A stretch of 64,000 bases of DNA from Bin87 sp965203855 (GCA_965203855.1 CBDBDN010000007.1:229568-293567); one strand, 5' to 3'; shown: positions 1 to 7,936, counted from the first letter of the stretch. The notes: generated by a model from the sequence alone, not told the origin. Translations and numbers: made by a program.

Positions 1-1
1 C

Positions 2-304
2 GTCTACCTGATGAACGACCTGGTCAGCAAGTTCCACGCTATGGGAATGCCCCTGTCCGACGCCATCGCCGCCAGTACCAGCCGCCCGGCGCAAGTCCTC
101 GGCCTGCAAGACGGCATCGGTTCCCTGGCCGTCGGCATGGCCGGCGACGCCGCCGTCTGGGAACAGCGTCAAGGCCGTTTCGTCTGGCACGACATGGCCG
201 GCCACAATGTAGAGGGCCAGCTGCGCCTGGACACTTTCGCCACCATCAAAGCCGGCGCCGTCGCCTGGCAAGAAGGCCGCCTCACCCGCATGGGCGAATG
301 CTAA
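2..304 (+). CDS. Amidohydrolase family metallo-hydrolase, C-terminal end (cut by the window)
   Basis: The reading frame is open from the left edge, so only the last 100 residues are present. The sequence has the usual end of the amidohydrolase/dihydroorotase-like fold: a helix followed by STSRPAQVLGL, then the GIGSLAVGMAGDAAVW segment that leads into the small C-terminal beta-sandwich. In this superfamily the N-terminal barrel binds the metal and cleaves cyclic amides or N-acyl groups. The metal ligands lie upstream of the window, so the substrate cannot be read here. The ATG at 11 is internal, not the start. Confidence 0.8.
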   Translation, partial: VYLMNDLVSKFHAMGMPLSDAIAASTSRPAQVLGLQDGIGSLAVGMAGDAAVWEQRQGRFVWHDMAGHNVEGQLRLDTFATIKAGAVAWQEGRLTRMGEC

Positions 305-643
305 CCATCCCACCATCACCCCCCCAACCATCATTCAACCCTCGAACCGTCATTCCGGCGCAAGCCGGAATCCCGCCCCCATACAACCATCATCCCAACC
401 CCCCCAACCGTCATTCCGACATCTCCACAACCCACCATTCCATCCCCTAACAACCGTCATTCCAACCCCCCAACCGTCATTCCGGCGCAAGCCGGAATCC
501 CGCCCGCAAGACCGCCCCGCACAACGAGCCTTGCGTCCCCGCAACGCCCCCCAACCATCATTCGCCCCCCCACAACCATCATTCCAACCCCTACAACCGT
601 CATTCCAACCCCCCAACCGTCATTCCGGCGCAAGCCGGAATCT
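305..643. repeat. Intergenic cluster of short palindromes (REP-like)
   Basis: This gap holds no gene. It has three full copies of ATTCCGGC-GCAA-GCCGGAAT, at 352-371, 479-498 and 622-641. Between them lie many half copies of the flank CCAACCGTCATTCC joined by C-rich spacers. Each full copy is an 8-bp perfect stem with a GCAA loop. Apparent reading frames here are only the repeat read in different phases. Confidence 0.85.
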
Positions 644-745
644 ATGGCGGCCCGTCCCATCACCGCACTAGCCAATCACAAACCCGGACCCCGCCGCAGC
701 CCGGAACCACCGCAGCCTTGGCCACACGCCCCGACACAGCAATCA

Positions 746-1834
746 ATGCCCAACTTCCGCCAATACACTTTCCTGCCCAACGCCGCCGCCCCGGAACTCG
801 TTGAGCTGTTCGTAGTATCCGCCGTGGCCGCGGCCCTGGCCATACGCTGCTTCCTGTCCCTCGCCGGCAGCCCGCCCCCGGACGCCGGCGCCCTGCGCCT
901 CGCCCCCATCCTCTGGGGCGGTATGCTGCTGCTGCCGATTGCCCTGCTCCTGCTGTTCACCGCATTAGGACGCAACGCGCCGCGCGCCGCCGCCATCATC
1001 GCCGGCATCGGTTTCGGCGCCTCTATTGACGAACTCGGACGGTTCATCACTGCCGACTACCACTATCTCTACCAGCCGGCCATCGGTTTCGGCTACATCG
1101 TCTTTGTATCCCTCTTTCTGTCGCTGCGCCCCCCGCTGCTGCGCAATCGCCTAACGCCGGACGCCGCCCTGTCCAGCGCCCTGACGCTGCTGGCGGCCGC
1201 CCCCGGCGGACGGCCCTACGGCCGCCGCCGCCAGGAAATACTCCGCCTGCTGTCCCGCGCCGACCCCATCAACCCCCTGGTAACCGCCCTCTCCGCCTAT
1301 GTCAGCGTCAGCGACGCTTGGCCCGATACCGGCCGCCCGGGTTCTCCCTTTGCCGTCCGCCGCCGCCTGGCGCAGTGGTATCGCAGCATCGCGCTGCATC
1401 CCCGCTATCGCGCCGCGCTGTCGGCCTTCTTTATCCTGTATGCCGCGGCGCATTGCGGTATGGCAGTCTATTTCGCACTGTCGGATGCCCCCGCAGTGCT
1501 GGCTTTCAATGTGCAGGCGCAGCTGGCTTCGTCAATAGTAGCGGCGATGGTAGCCGCTTTCGGCATCGGACGACTCCGCCATTCCCGCCCGGACGCTTAT
1601 CTCTGGTTCGCCCGCGCTATTCTGTTCAACATCCTGCTAACTCAAGTATTCGCCTTCCCCAGTGCACCCCTGGCCGCGCTGTGCGGACTGACGATAAACC
1701 TGCTCGCCTACGCCGCCCTCCGCTATATGACGCAACAAGAGCAGACGCTAACTCCCGACGCCAACGCCCCCTATGCCGACCCCACCGCCGGCCGCAGCCC
1801 CGCCCCATCACTGTCCTCCGGCGAATGCGGCTAA
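746..1834 (+). CDS. Polytopic membrane protein, function unknown
   Basis: I do not recognise this family. The frame is open from 644, but the first 34 codons follow directly on a repeat and look non-coding. The ATG at 746 (MPNFRQYTFLP) is therefore preferred, giving 362 residues. Hydrophobic segments lie near residues 18-35, 50-75, 80-95 and 105-125, then a cytoplasmic-looking region of about 90 residues containing GRRRQEILRLLSRADPINPL, then four more hydrophobic segments. The motif GFGASIDELGRFIT in a membrane segment carries acidic residues and may be functional. The C-terminus is polar and proline-rich. It is flanked by repeats and has no operon partner. Confidence 0.6.
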   Translation: MPNFRQYTFLPNAAAPELVELFVVSAVAAALAIRCFLSLAGSPPPDAGALRLAPILWGGMLLLPIALLLLFTALGRNAPRAAAIIAGIGFGASIDELGRFITADYHYLYQPAIGFGYIVFVSLFLSLRPPLLRNRLTPDAALSSALTLLAAAPGGRPYGRRRQEILRLLSRADPINPLVTALSAYVSVSDAWPDTGRPGSPFAVRRRLAQWYRSIALHPRYRAALSAFFILYAAAHCGMAVYFALSDAPAVLAFNVQAQLASSIVAAMVAAFGIGRLRHSRPDAYLWFARAILFNILLTQVFAFPSAPLAALCGLTINLLAYAALRYMTQQEQTLTPDANAPYADPTAGRSPAPSLSSGECG

Positions 1835-1954
1835 CCCCCGCCCTCCCAAACCATCATTCCGCCCCCCTAAACCGTCATTCCGGCGCAAGCCGGAATCTAA
1901 CCCCCCAACCGTCATTCCGTCCCCCCCCAACCGTCATTCCGGCGCAAGCCGGAA
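1835..1954. repeat. REP-like palindromes flanking the IS30 element
   Basis: Two full palindromes, at 1877-1896 and 1936-1955, separated by C-rich spacer and half copies. The second is interrupted by the insertion sequence that follows. Confidence 0.8.
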
Positions 1955-2953
1955 TGTGGATTCACATTTCAAGTGCAACGCGGCAGCGAATACTTCGGTG
2001 GGCGTCCGGTAGTTCAGGCACTGCCGGGGCGTATTGTTGTACGCCTGAATTGTGGCGGTGAGCTGCGCCGCCTTGATTTGCTTCAAGTTGGTCCGGCGCG
2101 GCAAAAACCGCCGCAGCCGGCCGATGGCATTCTCCACTCCCCCTTTTTGCCACGGCGACCTGACCTCGCAAAAGTAAGTTGGGATGCCTTGGCCGTGCAG
2201 CCGATAGCGCCGGGCAAATTCCGTGCCGTTGTCAAAAGTTACGCTGCGCCGCAGCTCCGCCGGAAATGGCGACAGCATCCGCGCCAGCGCCACCCCAATC
2301 GGTTCGGCCGCCTTGCTCTGCGGACGCCACGCCAGCAGCAGCCGGGAATGGCGCTCGTGCAACAGCAGCGCTTGGCCCTGATTGCCGAACCGCATCAGGT
2401 CGGCCTCCCAGTGGCCGGGCGTGCGGCGGTCAGCGGCCTCCGGACTGCGCCCTGACTATGTTGAGATTAGCGGCGGCGTCCCGCCCGGAACGCGGACGAT
2501 GGCATTGCCGCCGCGCCGCCCGCGCCAACCCCGTTTGGACTTGCCCCGCGGCAGGTACAGCCGCCAGGAATAATCCTTGGTGCGGGCCAGTTGAGCATAA
2601 ATGAAGCGGTAGATGCTTTCGTGAGAGATGACCCGGCGTCCGCAATCCAGAGCCAGCCGGCCCGACACCTGGGCCGGCGACCAGCCGGCGCGCAGCCGGG
2701 ACAGGACAGCATCCCGCAAGGGGGCGTCCCGTTCCAAGCGCGCGCCGCGCCAACAGCGGGCTTGGGCCTGCCGCTGCGCGTATTCGGGCTGATAGTCGCC
2801 GTTGGCGGAGGCATTGCGGTTTAGCTCCCGCGTGATGGTAGATGTCGCGCGATCCAAAGTTGCCGCAATTTCGGAGACGGAGCAGCCCGCGGTCCGTAAT
2901 CGGGCAATTTCGCAGCGCTCAACGATGCTGAGCTGTTGATAATGCGTTCCCAT
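1934..2953 (-). pseudogene. IS30-family transposase interrupted by one in-frame amber codon
   Basis: The two halves are in the same frame. The first (2953 to 2456) has the IS30 N-terminal helix-turn-helix (MGTHYQQLSIVERCEI, then SVSEIAATLDRATSTITREL) and ends at TAG 2456-2458. The second continues SGRSPEAADRRTPGHWEADLM and carries the integrase core: the Asp in GHWEAD, the Asp in TFDNGTEFA, and the Glu in GGVENAIGRLRRFLPR. The DDE triad is thus complete. Read through the TAG, the product is about 339 residues. Copy 2 has CAA at the same codon. The final stop lies outside the IS end, in the flanking REP palindrome. The element is either recently inactivated or expressed by amber suppression, for which there is no evidence here. 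Confidence 0.8.
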
Positions 2954-2997
2954 GGCAACACCATAACCTGGCGTTGCACTTCGTTAGTGAGTTTAGA
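1955..2997 (-). mobile_element. IS30-family insertion sequence, copy 1
   Basis: About 1.04 kb. The ends were set by comparison with the second copy at 19635-20482. The sequence shared by both runs from TGTGGRTTCACATTTC on the left to GTGAGTTTAGA on the right. The terminal inverted repeats match imperfectly, and the inner 11 bases (AAGTGCAACGC) are identical. The left flank ends GCCGGAA and the right flank begins GAATCC. This reconstructs the REP palindrome with a 3-bp duplication (GAA), within the 2-3 bp usual for IS30. Confidence 0.8.
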
Positions 2998-3102
2998 GAA
3001 TCCAAACCCCACTCTGCGCCTCCGCGCCTCTGCGTCAAACCCATCCTATCCATCCTGTCCATCGGTGTAAAAAATTCCCTCCCGCCAATGACGCCAACCC
3101 CC

Positions 3103-3130
3103 TTGCGAACCCGTACAGCCGTGCTATAAT
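3103..3130 (+). promoter_or_regulatory. Sigma70-type promoter with extended -10
   Basis: TTGCGA at 3103-3108, a 16-bp spacer, and TATAAT at 3125-3130 preceded by TG at the extended -10 position. Transcription would start near 3137, far upstream of the PAC2 gene. Confidence 0.6.
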
Positions 3131-3602
3131 CAGATTCGTCAGGCAGCCAATCTCCGAGCCCACCGATTTCCAGGTCGTTACGGTCATTCAGCAATCAAGT
3201 CGCACCGGCGTTCCCTACTCGCCCACGGTCCAACTAACCGAAGGAGTCGGGTCCTGCCAAGGCGCCAGACGGAGCGCCCCGTCCCCGGACGAAAAACCAG
3301 CCGCGTGAAAAGCAACGCGCAAAACCTCCGGCCGTAGGGCTGATAAGCGACCGCAAACCCTGGCAGACTGCAATCCAATCCCAACCAATCCTAACCAATC
3401 CCAACCCAACGCACCCGACCACCTTGAACCCGACATCATAACCAGACCCCAACCCCCAATCCCCCAAAGGAGGCCCCAAAATCCCCATTCATCCCCTCCA
3501 TCCATGCCATCATCCGTTCCCCCCCGGAGGCCAAATCCCCCTCCATCCCATCCGACCCCCGCCTTGACGCTGCGCCCTTGCGGTGTTACCGTGTGCGCCG
3601 TT
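3131..3602 (+). other. Long transcribed leader or candidate non-coding RNA
   Basis: About 465 nt separate the promoter from the PAC2 start with no convincing reading frame. The first 230 nt have several potential hairpins, for example around 3272-3300 (GGCGCC..GGAGCGCC then CCGTCCCCGG) and GCGTgaaaagcaACGC near 3303. From about 3370 the sequence becomes a low-complexity run of CCAATCC and ACCCC units. I tried tmRNA, SRP RNA, 6S and cobalamin riboswitch hallmarks and found none. It is either a structured small RNA or a long 5' leader. Confidence 0.3.
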
Positions 3603-4658
3603 ATGCGTATCGGCGAATTCGAAATTACGGAACCCACCCCGGAACTGCGCGACCCCCATCTGCTCGCCGTCCTCCGCCCCTGGATCGACGTCGGCAATGT
3701 CGGTAGCCTCGCCCTGGGCCGCATCGAACGCTACCACCGCAGCCAGGAACTGGGCCGGCTGCATCGCCCCGGCCGGTTCTACGACTTTACCCGCTATCGC
3801 CCCCGCAGCTATCTCGTCAGCGGACAGCGCGAAGTTACCGTCCCCAACAGCATCATCCGCTACGCCAACCCCGACGACGGACGCCATCTCCTCACCGCGC
3901 ACCTGCTGGAACCCCACCTCTACGGCGAGGACTACTGCGACGCCTTGCTCGAAATTATCCGCTATTTCGGCGTCAAGCAGTATTCCCTTATCGGCGGTAT
4001 GTACGACATGGTGCCCCACACCCGCCCGCTCGTTATCTCCGGCATCGGCGCCGGCCCCAACCTGCAACGCGATTACGCCAACACCGGCGCCCGCACCAGC
4101 AACTACGAAGGCCCTACTACCATCACCTACACCGTCAGCAATACCGCCGCCCAGCTCGGACTGGAAACCCGCGCCTTTGTCGTCCACCTCCCCCAGTACC
4201 TCAACCTGGACGACGACCACCAGGGCGCCGCCCGCCTGATGCAAGCCCTCTGCCGCCTCTACAACCTCCCCGAATACATCGCCCAAGAGGAACGCGGCCA
4301 TAAGCAGTACGCCGAACTCTCCCCCAACGACGGCCCCCTCCCCGACCGCGATATTCTGGCCCGCATCGAGGAACTCTACGACTCGGAATACGGCGACGGC
4401 GGTAGCCCCGCCACTACTGCCACTCCTCTGCCCGCCAGCATCGAGGAATTCTTGCAAGGTCTCAATGTAGATTTGGACCTGGACGGCCTTGACGGCGATG
4501 GCGGCGATGCCGACAACCCCGACGACCGGGGACGCCCCGACGACCGCGGCCGCCCCGGCAGCGGCGGCCGCCCCGGCAGCGGCGGCCGCCCCGACCGACC
4601 CGGCCGCAGCCCCGGCGATAACGACGAACCGGACGACCGCGACCTCGCCGCCGTCTAA
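3603..4658 (+). CDS. PAC2 family protein (proteasome-assembly-chaperone-like)
   Basis: The ATG at 3603 (MRIGEFEITE) is preferred to the upstream in-frame start because the earlier residues are low-complexity. The product is 351 residues. Residues about 15-240 carry the PAC2 fold seen in many actinobacterial and Chloroflexota proteins. Recognisable parts are the central segment with LIGGMYDMVPHTRP, then VISGIGAGP, and a tyrosine/threonine-rich stretch (NYEGPTTITYT) followed by RAFVVHLPQYL. The C-terminal 60 residues are an acidic, then Gly/Arg/Pro/Asp-rich tail (DDRGRPGSGGRP repeats), probably disordered. Homologues bind proteins, and the bacterial role is unsettled. The M20 peptidase follows 39 nt later and may be co-transcribed. 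Confidence 0.8.
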   Translation: MRIGEFEITEPTPELRDPHLLAVLRPWIDVGNVGSLALGRIERYHRSQELGRLHRPGRFYDFTRYRPRSYLVSGQREVTVPNSIIRYANPDDGRHLLTAHLLEPHLYGEDYCDALLEIIRYFGVKQYSLIGGMYDMVPHTRPLVISGIGAGPNLQRDYANTGARTSNYEGPTTITYTVSNTAAQLGLETRAFVVHLPQYLNLDDDHQGAARLMQALCRLYNLPEYIAQEERGHKQYAELSPNDGPLPDRDILARIEELYDSEYGDGGSPATTATPLPASIEEFLQGLNVDLDLDGLDGDGGDADNPDDRGRPDDRGRPGSGGRPGSGGRPDRPGRSPGDNDEPDDRDLAAV

Positions 4659-4697
4659 ACCGACGCCCCAACGGCAGCGTCCATCCGCATATATCCG

Positions 4698-6068
4698 ATG
4701 GCAGACCAGCATCCGCCGCCAGCGCATACGCCCGCAGTACGGCAGCCGTCCGCCGCCAACCCCCCAACGCCCGGCGTCGCCGAGCTGTTGCAGGCCCTCA
4801 TCCGCCACGATACTACCAACCCCCCGGGCAACGAAAAAGCCTGCGCCCAATACTGCCAAAGCGTCCTCAACGCCGCCGGCATTGACGCCCGGCTGCTGGG
4901 CGCCGACGCCAACCGCCCCAATCTAATCAGCCGCCTCCCCGGCCGCGGCGCCGCCCCGCCCCTCCTCCTCTACGGCCACCTTGATGTTGTGCCGACCGTC
5001 GCCCAACCCTGGGATGTCCCCCCCTTTGAGGGCCGCCAACAGGACGGCTACATCTGGGGCCGCGGCGCCCTGGACATGAAAGGCGGCGTCGCCATGATGC
5101 TGGACGCCTTCATCCGCGCCCACCGCGACCAATCCAACCTCCCCGGCGACGTCATCCTCGCCCTCGTTTCCGACGAGGAAGCCGGCGGACTTGCCGGCGC
5201 CGGCTGGCTGGTCGCGGCGCACCCGGAACTGTTCCAGGACGCGCGCTACGCCATCGGCGAATTCGGCGGTTTCAGCAAAACCTACCGCGGCCGCAAGTTC
5301 TACATGGTTCAAGTCGCCGAAAAACAGGGCTGCCGCGTCCAGGCCGTCGCCCGCGGCCCCGGCGGACACGGCTCCCTCGTGCATCACGACACCGCCCCCA
5401 CCCGAATGTCCCAATTCCTCGTCAAACTGGACCAAACCCCCCTCCCCTACCACATCCACCCAGTTACCCGGATGATGATTGAAGCAATGAGCCAGCGCCT
5501 CCCCTGCCCCGACGGCGCTTTCCTAAAGCTGCTGCTCAACCCGTCCCTTACCGGCCGAATGCTCCGCCGCATCGGCAAAACCGGCAAGGAAATGGAGCCC
5601 CTGTTCCGCCATACCGCCAACGCTACCGTTATCGCCGGCGGCGAAAAGCCCAATGTCATCCCCAGCCAGGTAGCCGTCAACCTGGACTGCCGAATGCTCC
5701 CCGGCTACGACGCCGAAGATCTGATAGGCGAACTGCAAGACATCGCCGGCCCCGACATTGAGTTTGAAGTGCTGCGCTTTGAACCCAAACCCTGGCTGCT
5801 GAATATGGGCCTGTTTGACACCTTATCCGACATCATCGCCGAGCAAGACCCCGACGGCGCATCCGTGCCAATGCTGATGCCGGCCGGCACCGACGGCCGC
5901 CATTTCGCCCGGCTGGGCATCCAAACCTACGGCTGGATGCCGATGAACCTCCCCGCCGACTTCGACTTCCTGCAAACCATCCACGCCGCCAACGAGCGCA
6001 TCCCCATATCCGCCCTAGAGTTCGGCGCCGCCGCCCTCCACCAGCTACTGCAACGCTTCCACGACTAA
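4698..6068 (+). CDS. M20/M25/M40-family metallopeptidase (ArgE/DapE-like)
   Basis: 456 residues, cytoplasmic, with the complete dizinc hydrolase signature: LLLYGHLDVVP (first His and Asp), WGRGALDMKGG (bridging Asp), SDEEAGG (catalytic Glu-Glu) and a C-terminal PAGTDGRHF with the last His. A dimerisation 'lid' of about 110 residues lies in the middle, containing GPGGHGS. Family members remove acyl groups or cleave dipeptides, for example acetylornithine or succinyl-diaminopimelate. The substrate here is not evident, and no arginine or lysine genes are adjacent. The N-terminal 25 residues are proline-rich, and an internal start is possible. Confidence 0.87.
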   Translation: MADQHPPPAHTPAVRQPSAANPPTPGVAELLQALIRHDTTNPPGNEKACAQYCQSVLNAAGIDARLLGADANRPNLISRLPGRGAAPPLLLYGHLDVVPTVAQPWDVPPFEGRQQDGYIWGRGALDMKGGVAMMLDAFIRAHRDQSNLPGDVILALVSDEEAGGLAGAGWLVAAHPELFQDARYAIGEFGGFSKTYRGRKFYMVQVAEKQGCRVQAVARGPGGHGSLVHHDTAPTRMSQFLVKLDQTPLPYHIHPVTRMMIEAMSQRLPCPDGAFLKLLLNPSLTGRMLRRIGKTGKEMEPLFRHTANATVIAGGEKPNVIPSQVAVNLDCRMLPGYDAEDLIGELQDIAGPDIEFEVLRFEPKPWLLNMGLFDTLSDIIAEQDPDGASVPMLMPAGTDGRHFARLGIQTYGWMPMNLPADFDFLQTIHAANERIPISALEFGAAALHQLLQRFHD

Positions 6069-6089
6069 CTAGACGACGCGCGACCCGCC

Positions 6090-6132
6090 CATCGCCCCAG
6101 CATATCAATCCCACCCGCGCCGCAATCGTCCC
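6090..6132 (+). repeat. 43-bp direct repeat, left copy, flanking the VapBC remnant
   Basis: Matches 6603-6645 at 41 of 43 positions. The core ATATCAATCCCACCCGCGCC continues into GCAATCGTCCC. The two copies are 513 bp apart and bracket the antitoxin, its promoter and the truncated toxin. Confidence 0.85.
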
Positions 6133-6136
6133 TATC

Positions 6137-6163
6137 TTGACGGGCCGCACCGCCCCATATAGT
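6137..6163 (+). promoter_or_regulatory. Promoter giving a probable leaderless vapB transcript
   Basis: TTGACG at 6137-6142, a 15-bp spacer, and TATAGT at 6158-6163. The antitoxin ATG at 6170 lies 7 nt after the -10 box, where transcription should begin. No Shine-Dalgarno sequence precedes it, so translation is probably leaderless. Confidence 0.5.
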
Positions 6164-6169
6164 GCCAGT

Positions 6170-6451
6170 ATGGTTGCCCACACCGCTAAATCCACGAATT
6201 CGTTCACATTGGACGCGGAAACCGCGCCGGCTCTGGCGGCCCTAGCGCAACGATGGCAGCTGTCGGAGGGCGATGCCTTGCGCCGGGCCATCCGGCGCGC
6301 TTCCCATGAATCCGCCGCGCCGGAGACTTCGGCATCGTCGCCCGCAGACCGCCTGCAAGCCTTGGCCGAACTCCGTTCATCACTGGCGGAGCAGGGAACT
6401 GACTTTAACGCTTGGGAACGGGAAGCGCGGGAAATCCGGCAGGGACATTAA
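6170..6451 (+). CDS. VapB-like antitoxin
   Basis: 93 residues from the ATG at 6170 (MVAHTAKSTNSFTLDAET). The first half looks like a ribbon-helix-helix or similar DNA-binding region: a strand (NSFTLDAE) followed by helices LAALAQRWQLSEGDALRRAIRRA. The second half is charged and would wrap the toxin (LQALAELRSSLAEQG..FNAWEREAREIR). The gene sits 11 nt before a short frame beginning like a PIN-domain VapC toxin, which sets the interpretation. The antitoxin appears intact while its toxin is broken. Confidence 0.6.
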   Translation: MVAHTAKSTNSFTLDAETAPALAALAQRWQLSEGDALRRAIRRASHESAAPETSASSPADRLQALAELRSSLAEQGTDFNAWEREAREIRQGH

Positions 6452-6462
6452 CCTCGGCTGCG

Positions 6463-6579
6463 ATGATCCACCTGGACACCAGCTTTCTCATCAGAGCGCT
6501 GATAATCGATTCGCCGAGCACGGCCTCCAACTGGCATAAAGCCGGCGCAGTTCCCCACCAACGAAGCCGGCCGGGCTAA
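6463..6579 (+). pseudogene. Truncated VapC-type PIN-domain toxin
   Basis: The frame begins MIHLDTSFLIRALI, the classic VapC N-terminus: a strand ending in the first catalytic Asp, then TSFLI. It loses similarity after about residue 20 and stops at residue 38. A PIN domain needs about 130 residues and three more acidic residues, so this cannot be an active RNase. The right-hand 43-bp direct repeat starts 24 nt later. Confidence 0.6.
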
Positions 6580-6602
6580 CTAACGCAAAAGGCGATGCAA
6601 CG

Positions 6603-6645
6603 CATCGTCCCAGAATATCAATCCCACCCGCGCCGCAATCGTCCC
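6603..6645 (+). repeat. 43-bp direct repeat, right copy
   Basis: Partner of 6090-6132, with two mismatches in 43. Confidence 0.85.
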
Positions 6646-6741
6646 AAGTTACCCCGCCAACCCCGCGCTAATTACCAGGCAATTGGTAAGGCGGCAAGTG
6701 CCAGAGGCGGAGAAATCTGAAACGCAATCCCATACCGCGGC

Positions 6742-7182
6742 TTATGGCGTCCAATCCAGATTGACGCGTTTGAGACGCTCCTTGATAGCGCGCCTGGCCC
6801 GTTTCATTGCATTCCCGGATAATCCGGTCAGGTTTCGGAACTCCACATTGTAATGGAACGGATTGTGCGGTTCCGGCGCATATACCAGAGTCCCGCCGGC
6901 AGCCGATATTTAACCCGCCGAATAGGAAACGGAGCCGGCCGGAGGCGGCCAGCCATCGGCGGCACGACTTGCCGCGTGAATTGCGTGTAATTGTGCGGGG
7001 GTGGGACTGGCCTCCGGGCTGTCCCCATCTACCGATAAAGACGGCGGCTTCCGGTTGGTTTTGGGTTGAAACGCCGCCTCCAGTATTGCGCCGTCCTGGT
7101 ATTGGTTATCCCAGATCTGCAACCGGAATTCATTAGCGTCGGCCACCGTCAGTCCCCTAGCGCCATCCCAATTTTCCCCCAC
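6742..7182 (-). pseudogene. Decayed coding frame, function unknown
   Basis: One frame reads from a GTG at 7182 (then GENWDGARGLTVADANEF) to a TAA at 6910-6912. It continues in the same frame for 55 protein-like codons (YAPEPHNPFHYNVEF, then ending NVNLDWTP-like as RVNLDWTP) to a TAA at 6742. It overlaps the end of the gene upstream by 34 nt at a G5A4 run. A frameshift there would fuse the two into one longer protein. Either it is a degraded C-terminal half or two small genes. I recognise no family. Confidence 0.35.
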
Positions 7183-7541
7183 GCATAAACGCTGGACAAG
7201 TTCAGTTCCAGAACTTCATCCGCGTCGCCGGCGCAGTTCGGGACGGTTCGGTACAAGTCCCCCGTCTTGCTGCGGGTGTCAATTTCCAAGGTTACCGTCG
7301 CACCGGCCGACTTCCAATAAAGGCACAGCATCGCATCCTCAGGGCCGGTGCCCACAAACGGCTGCGGATACGCCGCAGGCCAGTTGCTGGCAAAAGCGGA
7401 ACGCAGCCATTCAATGTCGGCCGGCGCCGGCCAGTCGTGTCCCATCGGCTCCCGCTGGCGCGCCATCGCGGCGATTTCATCCAGCCGGGCGTAAAACGAT
7501 GTAGCCGGTTCGGTAAAAGCCGGCTCGGTAAGTGTGGACAT
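7149..7541 (-). CDS. Hypothetical protein downstream of rplT
   Basis: 130 residues from ATG 7541 (MSTLTEPAFTEP); a start at 7558 overlapping the rplT stop is also possible. The composition is that of a soluble, moderately acidic protein, with the segment EWLRSAFASNWPAAYPQPFVGTG, then LYWKSAGATVTLEID. I do not recognise a family. It lies 17 nt after rplT on the same strand and could be read from the same transcript. Its stop falls next to a G5A4 run, and the alternative frame there stays open, so the true C-terminus may be longer. Confidence 0.5.
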   Translation of the reverse strand: MSTLTEPAFTEPATSFYARLDEIAAMARQREPMGHDWPAPADIEWLRSAFASNWPAAYPQPFVGTGPEDAMLCLYWKSAGATVTLEIDTRSKTGDLYRTVPNCAGDADEVLELNLSSVYAWGKIGMALGD

Positions 7542-7558
7542 AACGAGCGCTGCTCCCA

Positions 7559-7918
7559 TCACGCCGCCGCCGCACCCTCCGCAATCGCAACCAGCCGCGC
7601 AAACCCCTCCGGATCCCGCACCGCCATATCCGCCAGCATCTTGCGGTCTATCTCTATCCCCGCGGCGTTGAGCCCATGCATGAACTGGCTGTAAGTCATC
7701 CCATGCTGCCGGCTGGCGGCCCCGATGCGGACAATCCACAGACGGCGGAAATCGCCCTTGCGCTGCCGCCGATGCCGGTAGGCATGGCTCCAGGCGTGCA
7801 TCACCGCCTCTTTGGCCCACTTGTAGTTGCGGCCCGATGACGCCTGGTAGCCCTTGGCGGCTTTAAGTATTTTCTTGTGGCGGGCGCGTTTGGTCACGCC
7901 CCTCTTGACTCTGGGCAC
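7559..7918 (-). CDS. rplT: 50S ribosomal protein L20
   Basis: 119 residues, the normal length. The sequence is unmistakable: MPRVKRGVTKRARHKKILK, then GRNYKWAKEAVMHAWSHAYRHRRQRKGDFRRLWI. L20 binds 23S rRNA early in large-subunit assembly and in many bacteria represses its own operon. It is third in the infC-rpmI-rplT operon, 18 nt after rpmI. The last four residues are alanines. Confidence 0.97.
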   Translation of the reverse strand: MPRVKRGVTKRARHKKILKAAKGYQASSGRNYKWAKEAVMHAWSHAYRHRRQRKGDFRRLWIVRIGAASRQHGMTYSQFMHGLNAAGIEIDRKMLADMAVRDPEGFARLVAIAEGAAAA

Positions 7919-7936
7919 GGTAGCCGGCCTCCGTTG

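Noticed and set aside
350..675. Short open frames rich in Gly, Trp, Asn and Asp in the first intergenic region
   Set aside because: They are the palindromic repeat read in three phases (GMTV, RRNDG patterns), not proteins.
3131..3602. tmRNA, SRP RNA, 6S RNA or riboswitch
   Set aside because: Searched by eye for the tmRNA tag and tRNA-like ends, the SRP GGAAG..AGC core, 6S bulge and cobalamin box; none found, so only a generic candidate is reported.
3510..4859. 449-codon open frame on the minus strand opposite the PAC2 gene
   Set aside because: It is antisense to a recognised gene and has the Val/Ala/Gly-rich composition typical of the complement of a GC-rich reading frame; no domain.
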